Below, one piece after another: positions 39,681-49,187 of a stretch of DNA of 64,000 nucleotides (its first letter is position 1; every line of letters starts with the position of its first letter). This stretch comes from Pseudomonas graminis (GTDB lineage: Bacteria > Pseudomonadota > Gammaproteobacteria > Pseudomonadales > Pseudomonadaceae): the NCBI RefSeq assembly GCF_004364335.1, contig NZ_SOCR01000010.1, positions 1-64,000 of the forward strand, read 5' to 3'. Under the pieces are notes generated by a model. It was given only the letters and a program-made list of their open reading frames with translations, searched no databases and was not told the DNA's origin. The position numbers were made by a program, and so were the translations under genes.

Positions 39681-42035
39681 TCAACGCACCTGATCGGTTT
39701 CCGGCAGCGCACGTTTCAAATCGTCTGCACGGGGTGAAGCCTTGGCCAGCGTAACGGGGATGGATTTAGCTGCAGGCACCTTGCTGCGTTCAGCGTGGTG
39801 CCACAGTGGAACGAGTGGATTGCACTCGGGGTAGTACGCCGCGCAGCAGTTCTCGGGGATGTCATAGGCAATGATCTGCAGAGGTCCTACCGAACGCGTG
39901 ACCTGCGGCTCGATGGCCGTAGTCACGTTGACCCAGTCTCCCGCTTTGAAGCCCATTCGCAGGACATCGTTGCGGTTCATGAAGATGACCGCGCGGGTGC
40001 CGCTGACGCCACGGAAGCGATCTTCGTAGCCGTAGATCGTGGTGTTGAACTGGTCATTGCTGCGCAGCGTCATCAGTTGCAACACGTCGCGACGAGTGTG
40101 GTTCGGGTACACGTCATCGTTTTCTTCGATGAGTTCGGGGGTGATGAACAGTGCGCGGCCACTCTCGGTTTTCCATTCACGTTTCGCCGCCGGGATAGGA
40201 CGATGAAACCCGCCGGTTTCCCACATACGGGTTTCCATGTCGTGAAAAATGTCGGGATAGACCTGAGCGATGTCCTGACGAATCAGCGCGTAATCGCGGC
40301 GCCAGGCGTCCCAATCGATTCGGGTGGCACCGGGTAATGTTGCCTCGGCGAGGCCGGCGAGAATGGCGACCTCGGCGCGGGCATGGGCGCTGGCCGGTTC
40401 GCTGTTTCCCTGCCAGGCCCGAACGCAGCCGGTGCTGTCTTCAGTGGTGTAAACCTGTTCGACGCCGTTTTGCACATCCTTTTCGATGCGCCCGAGGCAG
40501 GGCAATATCCAGGCGTTTTTCCCCGGAACCAGATGCGTGCGGTTCAGCTTGGTCGCGATCTGAACGTTCAGGTCCAAGGTGTTCCAGGCCGGCTCCATGC
40601 GGGACGTGTCCGGGATTGCGCGCAGAAAATTCCCGCCGAGTCCGATGAAGCCGCGCACGCTCCCGTCCAGCAGTCCTTCGCACGTCTCAACGGTGTTCAA
40701 ACCTTTTTTCGTCGGGACCGTGAAACCGTACAGCGCCTCAATCTTATCCACAGGGATTTTTTTCGGGTCTTCGGTGATGCCAACCGTGCGCTGCCCCTGC
40801 ACGTTGGAGTGACCGCGCACAGGACAAATCCCGGCGCCGCGCTTGCCGATGTTGCCGCGCAGCAAGAGCAGATTCACCAGCATCTGCACGTTGGTCACGC
40901 CGCGCCGGTGTTGGGTGATGCCCATGCCGTAAATCAACATCACGCGCTCGTGTCTGGCGTACACCGTGGCCACTGCCTCCAGCGCACCGCGGCTGAGTCC
41001 TGCCTGACGCTCGATGGTTTCCCACGGCATTTCGAGCGCGCAGTTGCAGAACTCAGCGAATCCCTCGGTGTGTTGGGCAATGAACGCCTGATCGATGATC
41101 CCGGGCTGACCCTTGCCCAACGCCGCCTCGTCCATTTCAAACAGCGATTTTGCGATACCCAGAACAACCGCCGTGTCGCCGCCGATCGCCAACTGGTGAT
41201 ATTGCGTGCTGATGACGGTCGACTTCGGCCCGAGCATCTCCACGGGGGACTGCGGATTGACGAAGCGTTCCAGCCCGCGCTCGCGAATCGGATTGAACGT
41301 GATGATCGGCACGTCACGCTGCCGGGCTTCACGCAGTTGATGCAACATCCGTGGGCTGTTGCTGCCTACGTTCTGGCCGAAGAACAGGATGCAGTCGGTG
41401 TGCTCGAAGTCATCCAGCGTCACCGTTCCTACCGGCACGCCGATACTTTCCTGCAAGCCGACCGATGTGCTCTCGTGGCACATGTTCGAACTGTCGGGCA
41501 AATTGTTGTTGCCGTAGGCGCGGGCGAAAAGCTGGTACATGAACGACGTCTCCAGCGAGGCCCGCCCCGACGCATAAAAAACCACGCTGTCGGGCGTCAT
41601 GCTTTTCAGCTGCGCGCCAATGTCACGGTAGGCCTCCTCCCACGTGGTTTCCTGGTAGCGATCGGTTGCAGCGTTGTACCGCATGGGGTGCGTCAGGCGG
41701 CCCTGTTGCTCAAGGTCGTAATCGGGCCATTGGCGCAGTTCGGTGAGGGTGTGACGGGCGAAAAAAGCCGGGTCAGTCTTCCGCGACGTCAGCTCCCAAG
41801 CCGTAGCCTTCGCGCCGTTTTCGCAGAACTCCAGGCTGTGGGGTTTGCCGGGCTTGGCCCATGCGCAGCTGACGCAGGCAAACCCGCCCGGCTTGTTCTG
41901 CTTGATCAGGGGCAGACCCGCGCGAATCGGCGCCTGCTCGCGCCAGAGGATCTCCATCACCGACTTCGCCGAGCCCCAACCGCCAGCGGCGGACGTGTAC
42001 GGACGGTAATGGGCTTTGGGATGGATGAGCGACAT
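39681..42035 (-). CDS. FdhF/YdeP-family molybdopterin oxidoreductase
   Basis: A 784-residue cytoplasmic oxidoreductase of the YdeP group related to formate dehydrogenase H; it should bind bis-molybdopterin guanine dinucleotide. Cys54, Cys57 and Cys71 (CVSCAWAKPGKPHSLEFC, 54-71) are in the Fe-S region, and SNMCHEST (183-190) lies where the catalytic Cys/Sec of formate dehydrogenases sits. C-terminal residues LRSNDQFNTTIYGYEDR are in the molydopterin-binding domain. Substrate unknown; E. coli YdeP is linked to acid resistance. ATG 42035 (MSLIHPKAHYRPY) is used; the earlier frame start at 42155 has no conserved residues. No fdhD-like partner is beside it. Confidence 0.9.
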   Translation of the reverse strand: MSLIHPKAHYRPYTSAAGGWGSAKSVMEILWREQAPIRAGLPLIKQNKPGGFACVSCAWAKPGKPHSLEFCENGAKATAWELTSRKTDPAFFARHTLTELRQWPDYDLEQQGRLTHPMRYNAATDRYQETTWEEAYRDIGAQLKSMTPDSVVFYASGRASLETSFMYQLFARAYGNNNLPDSSNMCHESTSVGLQESIGVPVGTVTLDDFEHTDCILFFGQNVGSNSPRMLHQLREARQRDVPIITFNPIRERGLERFVNPQSPVEMLGPKSTVISTQYHQLAIGGDTAVVLGIAKSLFEMDEAALGKGQPGIIDQAFIAQHTEGFAEFCNCALEMPWETIERQAGLSRGALEAVATVYARHERVMLIYGMGITQHRRGVTNVQMLVNLLLLRGNIGKRGAGICPVRGHSNVQGQRTVGITEDPKKIPVDKIEALYGFTVPTKKGLNTVETCEGLLDGSVRGFIGLGGNFLRAIPDTSRMEPAWNTLDLNVQIATKLNRTHLVPGKNAWILPCLGRIEKDVQNGVEQVYTTEDSTGCVRAWQGNSEPASAHARAEVAILAGLAEATLPGATRIDWDAWRRDYALIRQDIAQVYPDIFHDMETRMWETGGFHRPIPAAKREWKTESGRALFITPELIEENDDVYPNHTRRDVLQLMTLRSNDQFNTTIYGYEDRFRGVSGTRAVIFMNRNDVLRMGFKAGDWVNVTTAIEPQVTRSVGPLQIIAYDIPENCCAAYYPECNPLVPLWHHAERSKVPAAKSIPVTLAKASPRADDLKRALPETDQVR

Positions 42036-42254
42036 GGAGTTGATCCTCGGCGGAGCGGGCGCACTGGAGACAGTCGCCCTCGTTAAGGCTACGACGAAGC
42101 GGCTCGGTAAAGGTTCGTTACATTTCTCGGTGAAAGGACCGTCAACGGCCAACATGACGATTGCGCCTTGGAAACGAACTTGCCGGATGAAATTCGATCA
42201 GTTCCAGAGGGCCGATTTTTCCACGGTTCCCTGACCGAAGGAGTGACTCGCGTT

Positions 42255-44408
42255 TTGCCGAATTTCAAACCCTTTCTGTTGCTTTGCCTGCTGTTAAGCG
42301 TTTGCAGCGTCAATGTTCAAGCCGCCGACGCACCCGCCGCAACCAGTGCTCCCGCTGCCGAACCCGCCGACCCGGCGCCGGAGGACCCTGCCAAAGCGGA
42401 GGTTCTGGTCAAAGGCGGATTGCTCGGCGCCATCAGTTCCAGCATCGACAGCGTGCAAGACAAGCTCGATGTGGATGGTCACTTGCTCGACTCCTGGCGT
42501 CTGCGCGCTGACCGCGCCGCCGACGAGATCGACGCGCTGGTCAACAAACCACAGTCGCGGTCTGCGTGGCGGATCGCCGGCGATTTCGTGATGCTGTCCC
42601 TGGTGTGGGCGGGGGCGTTCCTGCTGCTTAATCGCATTGGTGCGTTTCTCGTGACCCGGTTATCACGGCATCGGTTTTTGGCCCGCCGGGATCGCGTGGT
42701 CGGGGTGCTGGGCTATGTGCTGCCGTACATGGTGCCGGCGCTCATCTGCCTGCCGCTGACGCTGTACGTCAGTCACTTCATGCCGACGTCGGTGGGCCGC
42801 GCGCTGGCGCTGTGTCTGGCTTACTCGACCAGCAGCGGGATTTTCTCCACCTCGGTGCTGTTGTCGCTGATCGTGCTGTTCAACTCGGGCCATAAACGGC
42901 CGGCGGTGCGCATCATTCGTCACTACGCGCCGCACCCGTTGTTCATCATTGGCTTTCTCGCAGCGTTGAGTGACGCGTTGACCAGCCCGCAGATTGCCAG
43001 GCTGTTCGGCGGCAACGTGACCACCAGCATCGCGGCGTTCACCGGGCTGATGGCGTCGGTGATGTTTGGCATGGTCGTCATCCGCATGCGCCGGCCGATC
43101 GCGCATCTGATCCGCAACCGTTCCCTGGGTGCCCGGTTGGCGCGGCCGGCGGTGCAACAGACGCTGAAGATCTTCTCCAGCCTTTGGCACTTGCCGATCC
43201 TGCTGATGATTCTGGTCTCGGCGGTGAACCTGATCGGCGCCGGGGAAGGCAGTCAGGAAGCTTTGCGTTGCGCGTTGCTGACCACGGTGCTGTTGATTGG
43301 CGCGGTGTTTCTCAGCACCTTGTTCCAGCACATGTTCAAGCCCCCCGAGGCGCGGACCGACAGTGTTTACAAGGAGCGTCTGCTGAGCCTGTTGCACGCG
43401 GTCATGCGTATCGCGCTGGCGATTGGCTTCATCGAGTTGCTGGGGCGGATCTGGGGTTTCTCGCTGTTTGAGTTCGCCCAACGCAATGCGCTGGGTAAAG
43501 TAATCAGCGATTCCCTCAGCAGCATCGGTCTGATTCTTCTGGTGACCTGGCTGCTGTGGGTGGTGATGGATACAGCGATTCAGGAAGCCCTGAAGCCTCC
43601 GGCCAATGGACGTTCCGGGCGTCAGCCGAGCACGCGGGTCAAGACCATCCTGCCGCTGCTGCGCAACGCGATGAAAATCATCCTCGTGGTGATCTGCACC
43701 ATCACGACCATGGCGAACCTGGGTATCAACGTCGCGCCATTGCTGGCCGGTGCCGGTGTTGTCGGTCTGGCGATCGGCTTCGGCTCGCAGCAATTGGTGC
43801 AGGACGTCATTACCGGGCTGTTCATCATCATCGAGGACACCATCTCCATTGGCGACTGGGTAGTGCTGGATTCAGGCCATGCCGGCACAGTCGAGAGCCT
43901 GACGATCCGTACCTTGCGTCTGCGCGACGGCAAGGGCTTCGTGCATTCGGTGCCGTTCGGGCAGATCAAGGCGGTGACCAACCAGTCGCGGCAGTTCGCT
44001 TATGCGTTCTTCTCGTTCCAGTTCACCTACGACACCGACGTGGACGCGGCGACCTCGTTGATTCGTGAAGCGGGGCAGTCGATCAGTGACGATTTGCTGC
44101 TGGCGAGCAAACTGCAGGGCCCGCTGGAAGTGTTCGGGCTGGATCGCATGGACATGAACGGGATCGTCATCACCGCGCAGTTCCGGACGTCATCGGGCGG
44201 GCAGTACGCGGTGAGCCGTGCGTTCAACGATCGGCTCAAACGGCTTGTGGATAAGTCCCCTGATGTTCGGTTCGCGCAAACTTATCCACAACTGGTGATG
44301 AGCCCGCACAATCATCAGGCACCTGAAGGGGAAGAAGGCGCAGAGCAACAAGCGCTGCCCGGCAAGACCTCGGTGGTGAACAAGGATGGGTCAGAAAGCC
44401 CGGTTTGA
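42255..44408 (+). CDS. Large MscS-type mechanosensitive channel (YbiO-like)
   Basis: An inner-membrane channel of about 717 residues with a signal peptide (PNFKPFLLLCLLLSVCSV..., cut near VQA-ADA), a periplasmic part rich in Ala/Pro, many membrane spans (from about residue 110), and the MscS domain with the pore helix LLAGAGVVGLAIGFGSQQLVQD split over about residues 496-517 and SIGDWVVLDSGHAGTVESL after it. Size and order resemble E. coli YbiO rather than MscS. The start is uncertain: TTG 42255 after GAAGGAG gives a good signal peptide; GTG 42243 and ATG 42168 are in frame upstream. Divergent from the molybdoenzyme gene. Confidence 0.85.
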   Translation: MPNFKPFLLLCLLLSVCSVNVQAADAPAATSAPAAEPADPAPEDPAKAEVLVKGGLLGAISSSIDSVQDKLDVDGHLLDSWRLRADRAADEIDALVNKPQSRSAWRIAGDFVMLSLVWAGAFLLLNRIGAFLVTRLSRHRFLARRDRVVGVLGYVLPYMVPALICLPLTLYVSHFMPTSVGRALALCLAYSTSSGIFSTSVLLSLIVLFNSGHKRPAVRIIRHYAPHPLFIIGFLAALSDALTSPQIARLFGGNVTTSIAAFTGLMASVMFGMVVIRMRRPIAHLIRNRSLGARLARPAVQQTLKIFSSLWHLPILLMILVSAVNLIGAGEGSQEALRCALLTTVLLIGAVFLSTLFQHMFKPPEARTDSVYKERLLSLLHAVMRIALAIGFIELLGRIWGFSLFEFAQRNALGKVISDSLSSIGLILLVTWLLWVVMDTAIQEALKPPANGRSGRQPSTRVKTILPLLRNAMKIILVVICTITTMANLGINVAPLLAGAGVVGLAIGFGSQQLVQDVITGLFIIIEDTISIGDWVVLDSGHAGTVESLTIRTLRLRDGKGFVHSVPFGQIKAVTNQSRQFAYAFFSFQFTYDTDVDAATSLIREAGQSISDDLLLASKLQGPLEVFGLDRMDMNGIVITAQFRTSSGGQYAVSRAFNDRLKRLVDKSPDVRFAQTYPQLVMSPHNHQAPEGEEGAEQQALPGKTSVVNKDGSESPV

Positions 44409-44438
44409 GATCTTACGCGGCGGGCGCCGATACACCGC

Positions 44439-44657
44439 TGTAGGAGCCGGCTTGCCCGCGAAAGCGTCCGTTCAGACGCTACATCGGTGTCAGACCGGCG
44501 AGGTTCGCCAGCAAGCCGGCTCCTACGGATTGGGGCCAACCACAACTCATGCGAACGACGTAACGCCCCTGTAGGAGCGCGCTTGCCCGCGAAGGCGTCA
44601 GTGCATCCAACATCGAGTCTGGCTGGCACACCATCTTCGCCAGCAACTCGCTCCCCA
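44439..44657. repeat. REP cluster between the MscS and lhr genes
   Basis: Three clear REP units of the TGTAGGAGC(C/G)(C/G)GCTTGC type: 44439-44463 (+), 44504-44526 (-) and 44570-44594 (+), plus a decayed inverted copy at 44636-44657. The first two form an inverted pair about 22 bp per arm. This holds most of the 263-base gap between the convergent MscS and lhr genes. REP units are mobilised in trans by RAYT transposases; none is encoded here. Confidence 0.9.
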
Positions 44658-44671
44658 GAGATCGGCTGCGC

Positions 44672-47600
44672 TTATCTGAACAACCTATCGCGCACCTGCA
44701 ACATAAGCGCTTCATCCACCTCGCCCCAGTACTGCGGCTTGCCGGCGATGATGGCGGCGATGGGGATGCCGTCGCGGTAAACCAGCTTGTTGCCCACAAT
44801 CGCCGGGACTTTCGCGCCGGGCAGCAGGGTACCGGCGAGGTTGAGCGGGTCGACTCCGCTGACTGCAATCAGGCTGCCGTCCAGTGGGCGATTGCGGACT
44901 TCGCGCAATAGCGGGATGGCTTCGGGCAACGCGAACTGTTCACCGGCCAGTCCTGCTACGAAGCGCCCGCCGCGAATCTCTCCGCGCGCTTCAAGCCGAT
45001 GGAACGTGCGGAGCAACTCGCGCCACGTCGGCAGCCAGTCTGCCTCGCGCTCCAGCAGGCGCCAGAACACCACGCCGTATCGGCGCAGCAACGTCATGGC
45101 GACATGCTCCAGCGTATCGCTGTCGATCCTTTGCGACGCACCTTCTTCCTTCGCCGGCGCGCGACGCAGCAACGCCCAGCGCCCGGCATCGTCCATGCCG
45201 CCAATGAAAGCGCCGCGATTGCGCCGACTGGTGTGGCTGGCGCGCTTGCTCGCCGGGGTGATCAGCGCCCGCAGTCCGGCGAAACTGTCGGCGTTGACCA
45301 GCCCGGCGCCGACCAACTCCTGCAGCGCCGTTTCCAGTTCAGCCCGCAGCAAATGCGCTTCCCCGGTCAGCTCGTCGAAAAACATCGCGCCCTGGCTCGA
45401 CAACACCTCATGAACCTTTTGCGCGCGCAGAGACAATTCGGTCGGCGCCGGCTGTTCGGTCAGCCCGGTCCACAGGCGAACCTGCGGTCGCGGCAGCAGC
45501 ACGATCGGCGTACTGCGCAACGCAGCGCTGCCAACTTTGTTGCGACTGGTCAGACGCATCCATACCACCTTGCCGGACCGACACAGGTCATCCAGCCAGA
45601 TCGATGAATAGTCCTTCAAGCGAGCCGGAAGCAGATCACTGTCCCAAGCGGCTGCGGCTGACGAAAAACCTTCCAGTTGCGCGACGACTTCCGGCAGCGC
45701 GGCTTTGCCCTGACTCTGGGTCGTCGCAGAGAGATGCTGCCAGTCGAACAGGAATCGGGTGAAGTCCTGCAGCGAGACCGGCTCGATTTCCCGGCGCAGG
45801 CGTTTGACCGTGTAACGGTGGATGCGCGACAGCAGATGCCGCTCGCACCATTGTTCCTCGCGGGCGTCAGGGCTGAACTGGCCTCGCAGCACGTAACCTT
45901 CGTTCTCCAACTGCGCCAGTGCCTGAGCGACCTGGTTCTGTGTCAGCGCCAGCGGCTCTGCGATGGCTGCGACCGTGAGCGGGCCGAAGCCGCCAAGCCG
46001 CGCCCGCACGACTTCGACGCGCGCTTCGTCCTCGCCCCACGCTTCATCGAACCCGGCCAATGCTGCCAACGGCGGGTGCATTTCGGCGGCGGGGTAGATC
46101 GCCTGCAAGCAGGTCAGGCGTTCCAGGGGGATCCACAACGCTTGCTCAGGGGTGACCTGCAAGCGCGTGCCCCGGCCGGAGCGGGCCAGACTTTCCAGCC
46201 ATTTCATCCAGCCGCTGTGCTCGCGGGCCTCAACGCCAGTGATGCACCCCAGGCTCATCAGCGCCTCGTGCATCTCATCGACGTTTTGCGGCTGCGGCCA
46301 GGCTTCATCGGCCACCGCTTTGATCGCATCGACATCCAGCGCGCCGAGATCATCGGTGGATTCCGGGTCGCTCCAGCGCCGATTGAGCACCGCCTGGGTG
46401 CGACGTTCTTCCAGCGGCGCGTTGTCGAGAAACGCATACGGCTTGGCGTTGAGGATTTCCGCCGCCAGCGGCGAGGGCGCGGGCAGATCGCGGCTGACCA
46501 GTCGCACTTCGCCGTTTTCCATACGTCGTAGCAATTTCAGCCACCCTTCGGCGTCCATGGCTTCGTGCAGGCAATCGTCCAGGGTCTGCTCGATCAGCGG
46601 ATGCTCCGGCACATCCCGCTCACCCACCAGATTTTCCAGGCAGGCGATCTGGTCGGGAAACACGGTGGCGATCAGGTCATCGCTCTTGATCCGTTGCAAC
46701 TGAGGCGCCACTTTTCGCCCGCCGGTGTAACGCGGCAGGGCCAGCGCGACACCGGCGTTCCAGCGCCAGCGCACGCCGAACAGCGGCGCATCCAGCACTG
46801 CCTGAATCAGTAAATGCTCGGCGGTGGCGGAGTTGAGATAACGCCAGACTTCATCGAGCGCAAAGCTGTGCGCCGTGGACAGCGACAGCACGATGGCGTC
46901 CTCGCTGGCGGCGGCTTGCAGCTCGAAGTTGAAGGTGCGGCAGAAGCGCTTGCGCAACGCCAGCCCCCACGCACGATTGACCCGGCTGCCGAACGGGGAA
47001 TGAATCACCAGTTGCGTGCCGCCGGACTGGTCGAAAAAGCGCTCGATGACCAGCGTGTCCTGGGACGGCAGTGCGCCCAGGGCCGAATGTGCGCGGGCGA
47101 GATATTCAATGATCTGCTCGGCGCTGGCGAGGCTCAGGCCCAGGCTTTTCATCAGCCAGTCGGTGCAGGCCCGAAGATTGCCGGGGTGGGCGCTGAGCTG
47201 CCCGTCGATGTCGGCCTGCAAGCGTGCGACGGCAAAAGACAATTCATCGCTGCGCCCCGGCGCCTCGCCCATCCAGAACGGAATGTTCGGCGGCATGCCG
47301 TGGGCGTCCTCGACCCGCACGCGGCCGGACTCGATCCGCAGAATCCGGTAGGACGTGTTGCCCAACTGGAAGATGTCACCCGCCGCGCTTTCCACGGCGA
47401 AGTCTTCGTTGACGGTGCCGATGTTCAGCGCCTGGGGTTCGAGGACGACGCTGTAATCGGCGTTGTCCGGAATCGTGCCGCCGCTGGTGACCGCCGTGAG
47501 TTTGCTGCCGCGCCGGCCACGCAAGGTGCGGGTCACTGCGTCGCGATGCAGGTACGCCGCGCGCACGCCCTGACGCCCGCTGTAACCCTCGGCGAGCATG

Positions 47601-48985
47601 CTCAGCAGCGCCTGATAATGGCCTTCGTCGACGTCGGCGTAGGGCGAAGCCTTGCGGAACAGCGCCAGCAGGTTTTGCTCCTGCCATTCCTGACAACTGA
47701 CCTCGGCGATGATCTGCTGCGCCAGCACATCCAGCGGCGCCTTGGGAATGACCAGCGTGTCGAGCTCGCCGCGACGCACGCAATCCAGCAACGCCGCGCA
47801 CTCGATCAGATCATCCCGGGAAACAGCGAACAGCCGCCCCTTGGGCGTGCCGCCTACGTGGTGACCGGAACGGCCGACGCGCTGCAAAAAGGACGCGATG
47901 GAGCGGGGCGAGCTGATCTGGCAGACCAGATCGACGTCGCCAATGTCGATCCCCAGCTCCAGCGAAGCCGTGGCGATCAAGACTTGTAGGTCACCGCGCT
48001 TGAGGCGCTGCTCGGCGTCCAGTCGTTGCTCTTTTGCCATGCTGCCGTGGTGGGCGGCGACTGCCTCTTTGCCCAGCCGCTCACTCAGATGCCGCGCCAT
48101 GCGCTCGGCCAGCCGCCGGGTGTTGACGAAGATGAGGGTGGTGCGGTGTTCACGCGCCAGCGCGGCGAGCCGGTCGTAGACCAATTGCCAGACGTCACTG
48201 GACATCACGGCGCTCAAGGCAACCGGCGGCACTTCGATAGCCAGGTCCCGAGGGCGCGCGTGGCCGATGTCGACGATGGCGCACGGGCGGCTGACCGGAT
48301 CGCTGCCCACCAGAAAGCGTGATACGCGCTCGATGGGTTTTTGCGTCGCTGACAGCCCGATTCGCAGCAGGGGTTTTGCACACAGCGCCTGCAAACGCTC
48401 CAGCGTCAGGGCAAGATGACTGCCGCGCTTGCCGGCCGCGATGGCGTGAATCTCATCGACGATGACAGTCTGCGTGCTCGCGAGCATGCGCCGGCCGGAG
48501 TCGGAGCCCAGCAGCACGTAAAGCGACTCCGGTGTCGTGACCAAAATGTTCGGCGCGGTTTTACGCATGGCCGTGCGTTCTTTCTGCGGCGTGTCACCGG
48601 TGCGCACGGCGGTAGTGATGCGCAGGCCGGGCAGGCCTTGCTGGACCAAATGATCGGTAATGCCCGCCAGCGGGTTCTGCAGATTGATCTGGATGTCGTT
48701 GGACAGCGCTTTCAGGGGCGAGACGTACACCACGAAGGTCTCGTTCGGCAGCTCGCCGCCGCGCTCCAGCCCTTGATGCACCAGATCATCGATGACCGCC
48801 AGAAATGCCGTCAGGGTTTTCCCGGAGCCGGTGGGCGCGGCGATCAACGTGGACTCGCGGCGTTTGATCAGCGGCCACGCCTGGGCCTGGGCCGCGGTAA
48901 TGGCCGGAAACGTCGAACGAAACCACGCGCTGACCGCCGGATGAAAGGCGTCGAGCACCGGGTCGGGCGTCTGGGGAAGGTTCAT
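44672..48985 (-). CDS. lhr: Lhr-type large ATP-dependent helicase
   Basis: A 1437-residue superfamily 2 helicase that moves 3' to 5' on DNA and is tied to DNA repair. Seen: Walker A AAPTGSGKTLTAF (about 50-62), the DEIH box VDEIHAIAAG (about 175), STASLELGIDIG-type motif V (ATASLELGIDIG), and motif VI QRVGRSGH. The Lhr core with its winged helix and beta-barrel follows, then a long C-terminal extension (from about residue 890), so it is the full-length Lhr type. The ATG at 48985 (MNLPQTPDPVLD) is preferred to TTG 48991. Its usual Pseudomonas partners (phosphodiesterase, exonuclease, ligase) are not adjacent. Confidence 0.93.
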   Translation of the reverse strand: MNLPQTPDPVLDAFHPAVSAWFRSTFPAITAAQAQAWPLIKRRESTLIAAPTGSGKTLTAFLAVIDDLVHQGLERGGELPNETFVVYVSPLKALSNDIQINLQNPLAGITDHLVQQGLPGLRITTAVRTGDTPQKERTAMRKTAPNILVTTPESLYVLLGSDSGRRMLASTQTVIVDEIHAIAAGKRGSHLALTLERLQALCAKPLLRIGLSATQKPIERVSRFLVGSDPVSRPCAIVDIGHARPRDLAIEVPPVALSAVMSSDVWQLVYDRLAALAREHRTTLIFVNTRRLAERMARHLSERLGKEAVAAHHGSMAKEQRLDAEQRLKRGDLQVLIATASLELGIDIGDVDLVCQISSPRSIASFLQRVGRSGHHVGGTPKGRLFAVSRDDLIECAALLDCVRRGELDTLVIPKAPLDVLAQQIIAEVSCQEWQEQNLLALFRKASPYADVDEGHYQALLSMLAEGYSGRQGVRAAYLHRDAVTRTLRGRRGSKLTAVTSGGTIPDNADYSVVLEPQALNIGTVNEDFAVESAAGDIFQLGNTSYRILRIESGRVRVEDAHGMPPNIPFWMGEAPGRSDELSFAVARLQADIDGQLSAHPGNLRACTDWLMKSLGLSLASAEQIIEYLARAHSALGALPSQDTLVIERFFDQSGGTQLVIHSPFGSRVNRAWGLALRKRFCRTFNFELQAAASEDAIVLSLSTAHSFALDEVWRYLNSATAEHLLIQAVLDAPLFGVRWRWNAGVALALPRYTGGRKVAPQLQRIKSDDLIATVFPDQIACLENLVGERDVPEHPLIEQTLDDCLHEAMDAEGWLKLLRRMENGEVRLVSRDLPAPSPLAAEILNAKPYAFLDNAPLEERRTQAVLNRRWSDPESTDDLGALDVDAIKAVADEAWPQPQNVDEMHEALMSLGCITGVEAREHSGWMKWLESLARSGRGTRLQVTPEQALWIPLERLTCLQAIYPAAEMHPPLAALAGFDEAWGEDEARVEVVRARLGGFGPLTVAAIAEPLALTQNQVAQALAQLENEGYVLRGQFSPDAREEQWCERHLLSRIHRYTVKRLRREIEPVSLQDFTRFLFDWQHLSATTQSQGKAALPEVVAQLEGFSSAAAAWDSDLLPARLKDYSSIWLDDLCRSGKVVWMRLTSRNKVGSAALRSTPIVLLPRPQVRLWTGLTEQPAPTELSLRAQKVHEVLSSQGAMFFDELTGEAHLLRAELETALQELVGAGLVNADSFAGLRALITPASKRASHTSRRNRGAFIGGMDDAGRWALLRRAPAKEEGASQRIDSDTLEHVAMTLLRRYGVVFWRLLEREADWLPTWRELLRTFHRLEARGEIRGGRFVAGLAGEQFALPEAIPLLREVRNRPLDGSLIAVSGVDPLNLAGTLLPGAKVPAIVGNKLVYRDGIPIAAIIAGKPQYWGEVDEALMLQVRDRLFR

Positions 48986-49187
48986 CCGCAATTAATGCGG
49001 GCGCCGGCTGGTAGATGCAAGGGTCAGATGCTCGGAGGAAGACACAGGGCGAGCGATCGGTGACAGGTTTCAGGGGCGCCGCACGCGCGCATGCCCGCCG
49101 TTGTTGGGACTTGCCCGATGACGTGTTATGTTTGCGGACGTTTTTCACCTATTTTTAATCGACCTGAAGACTGAGCCTGCTGACTCT

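Noticed and set aside
40383-42086. 567-codon plus-strand frame opposite the YdeP-type gene
   Set aside because: Antisense to a well-supported molybdoenzyme gene; low-complexity, Arg/Gly/Ala-rich content is typical of a shadow frame in high-G+C DNA.
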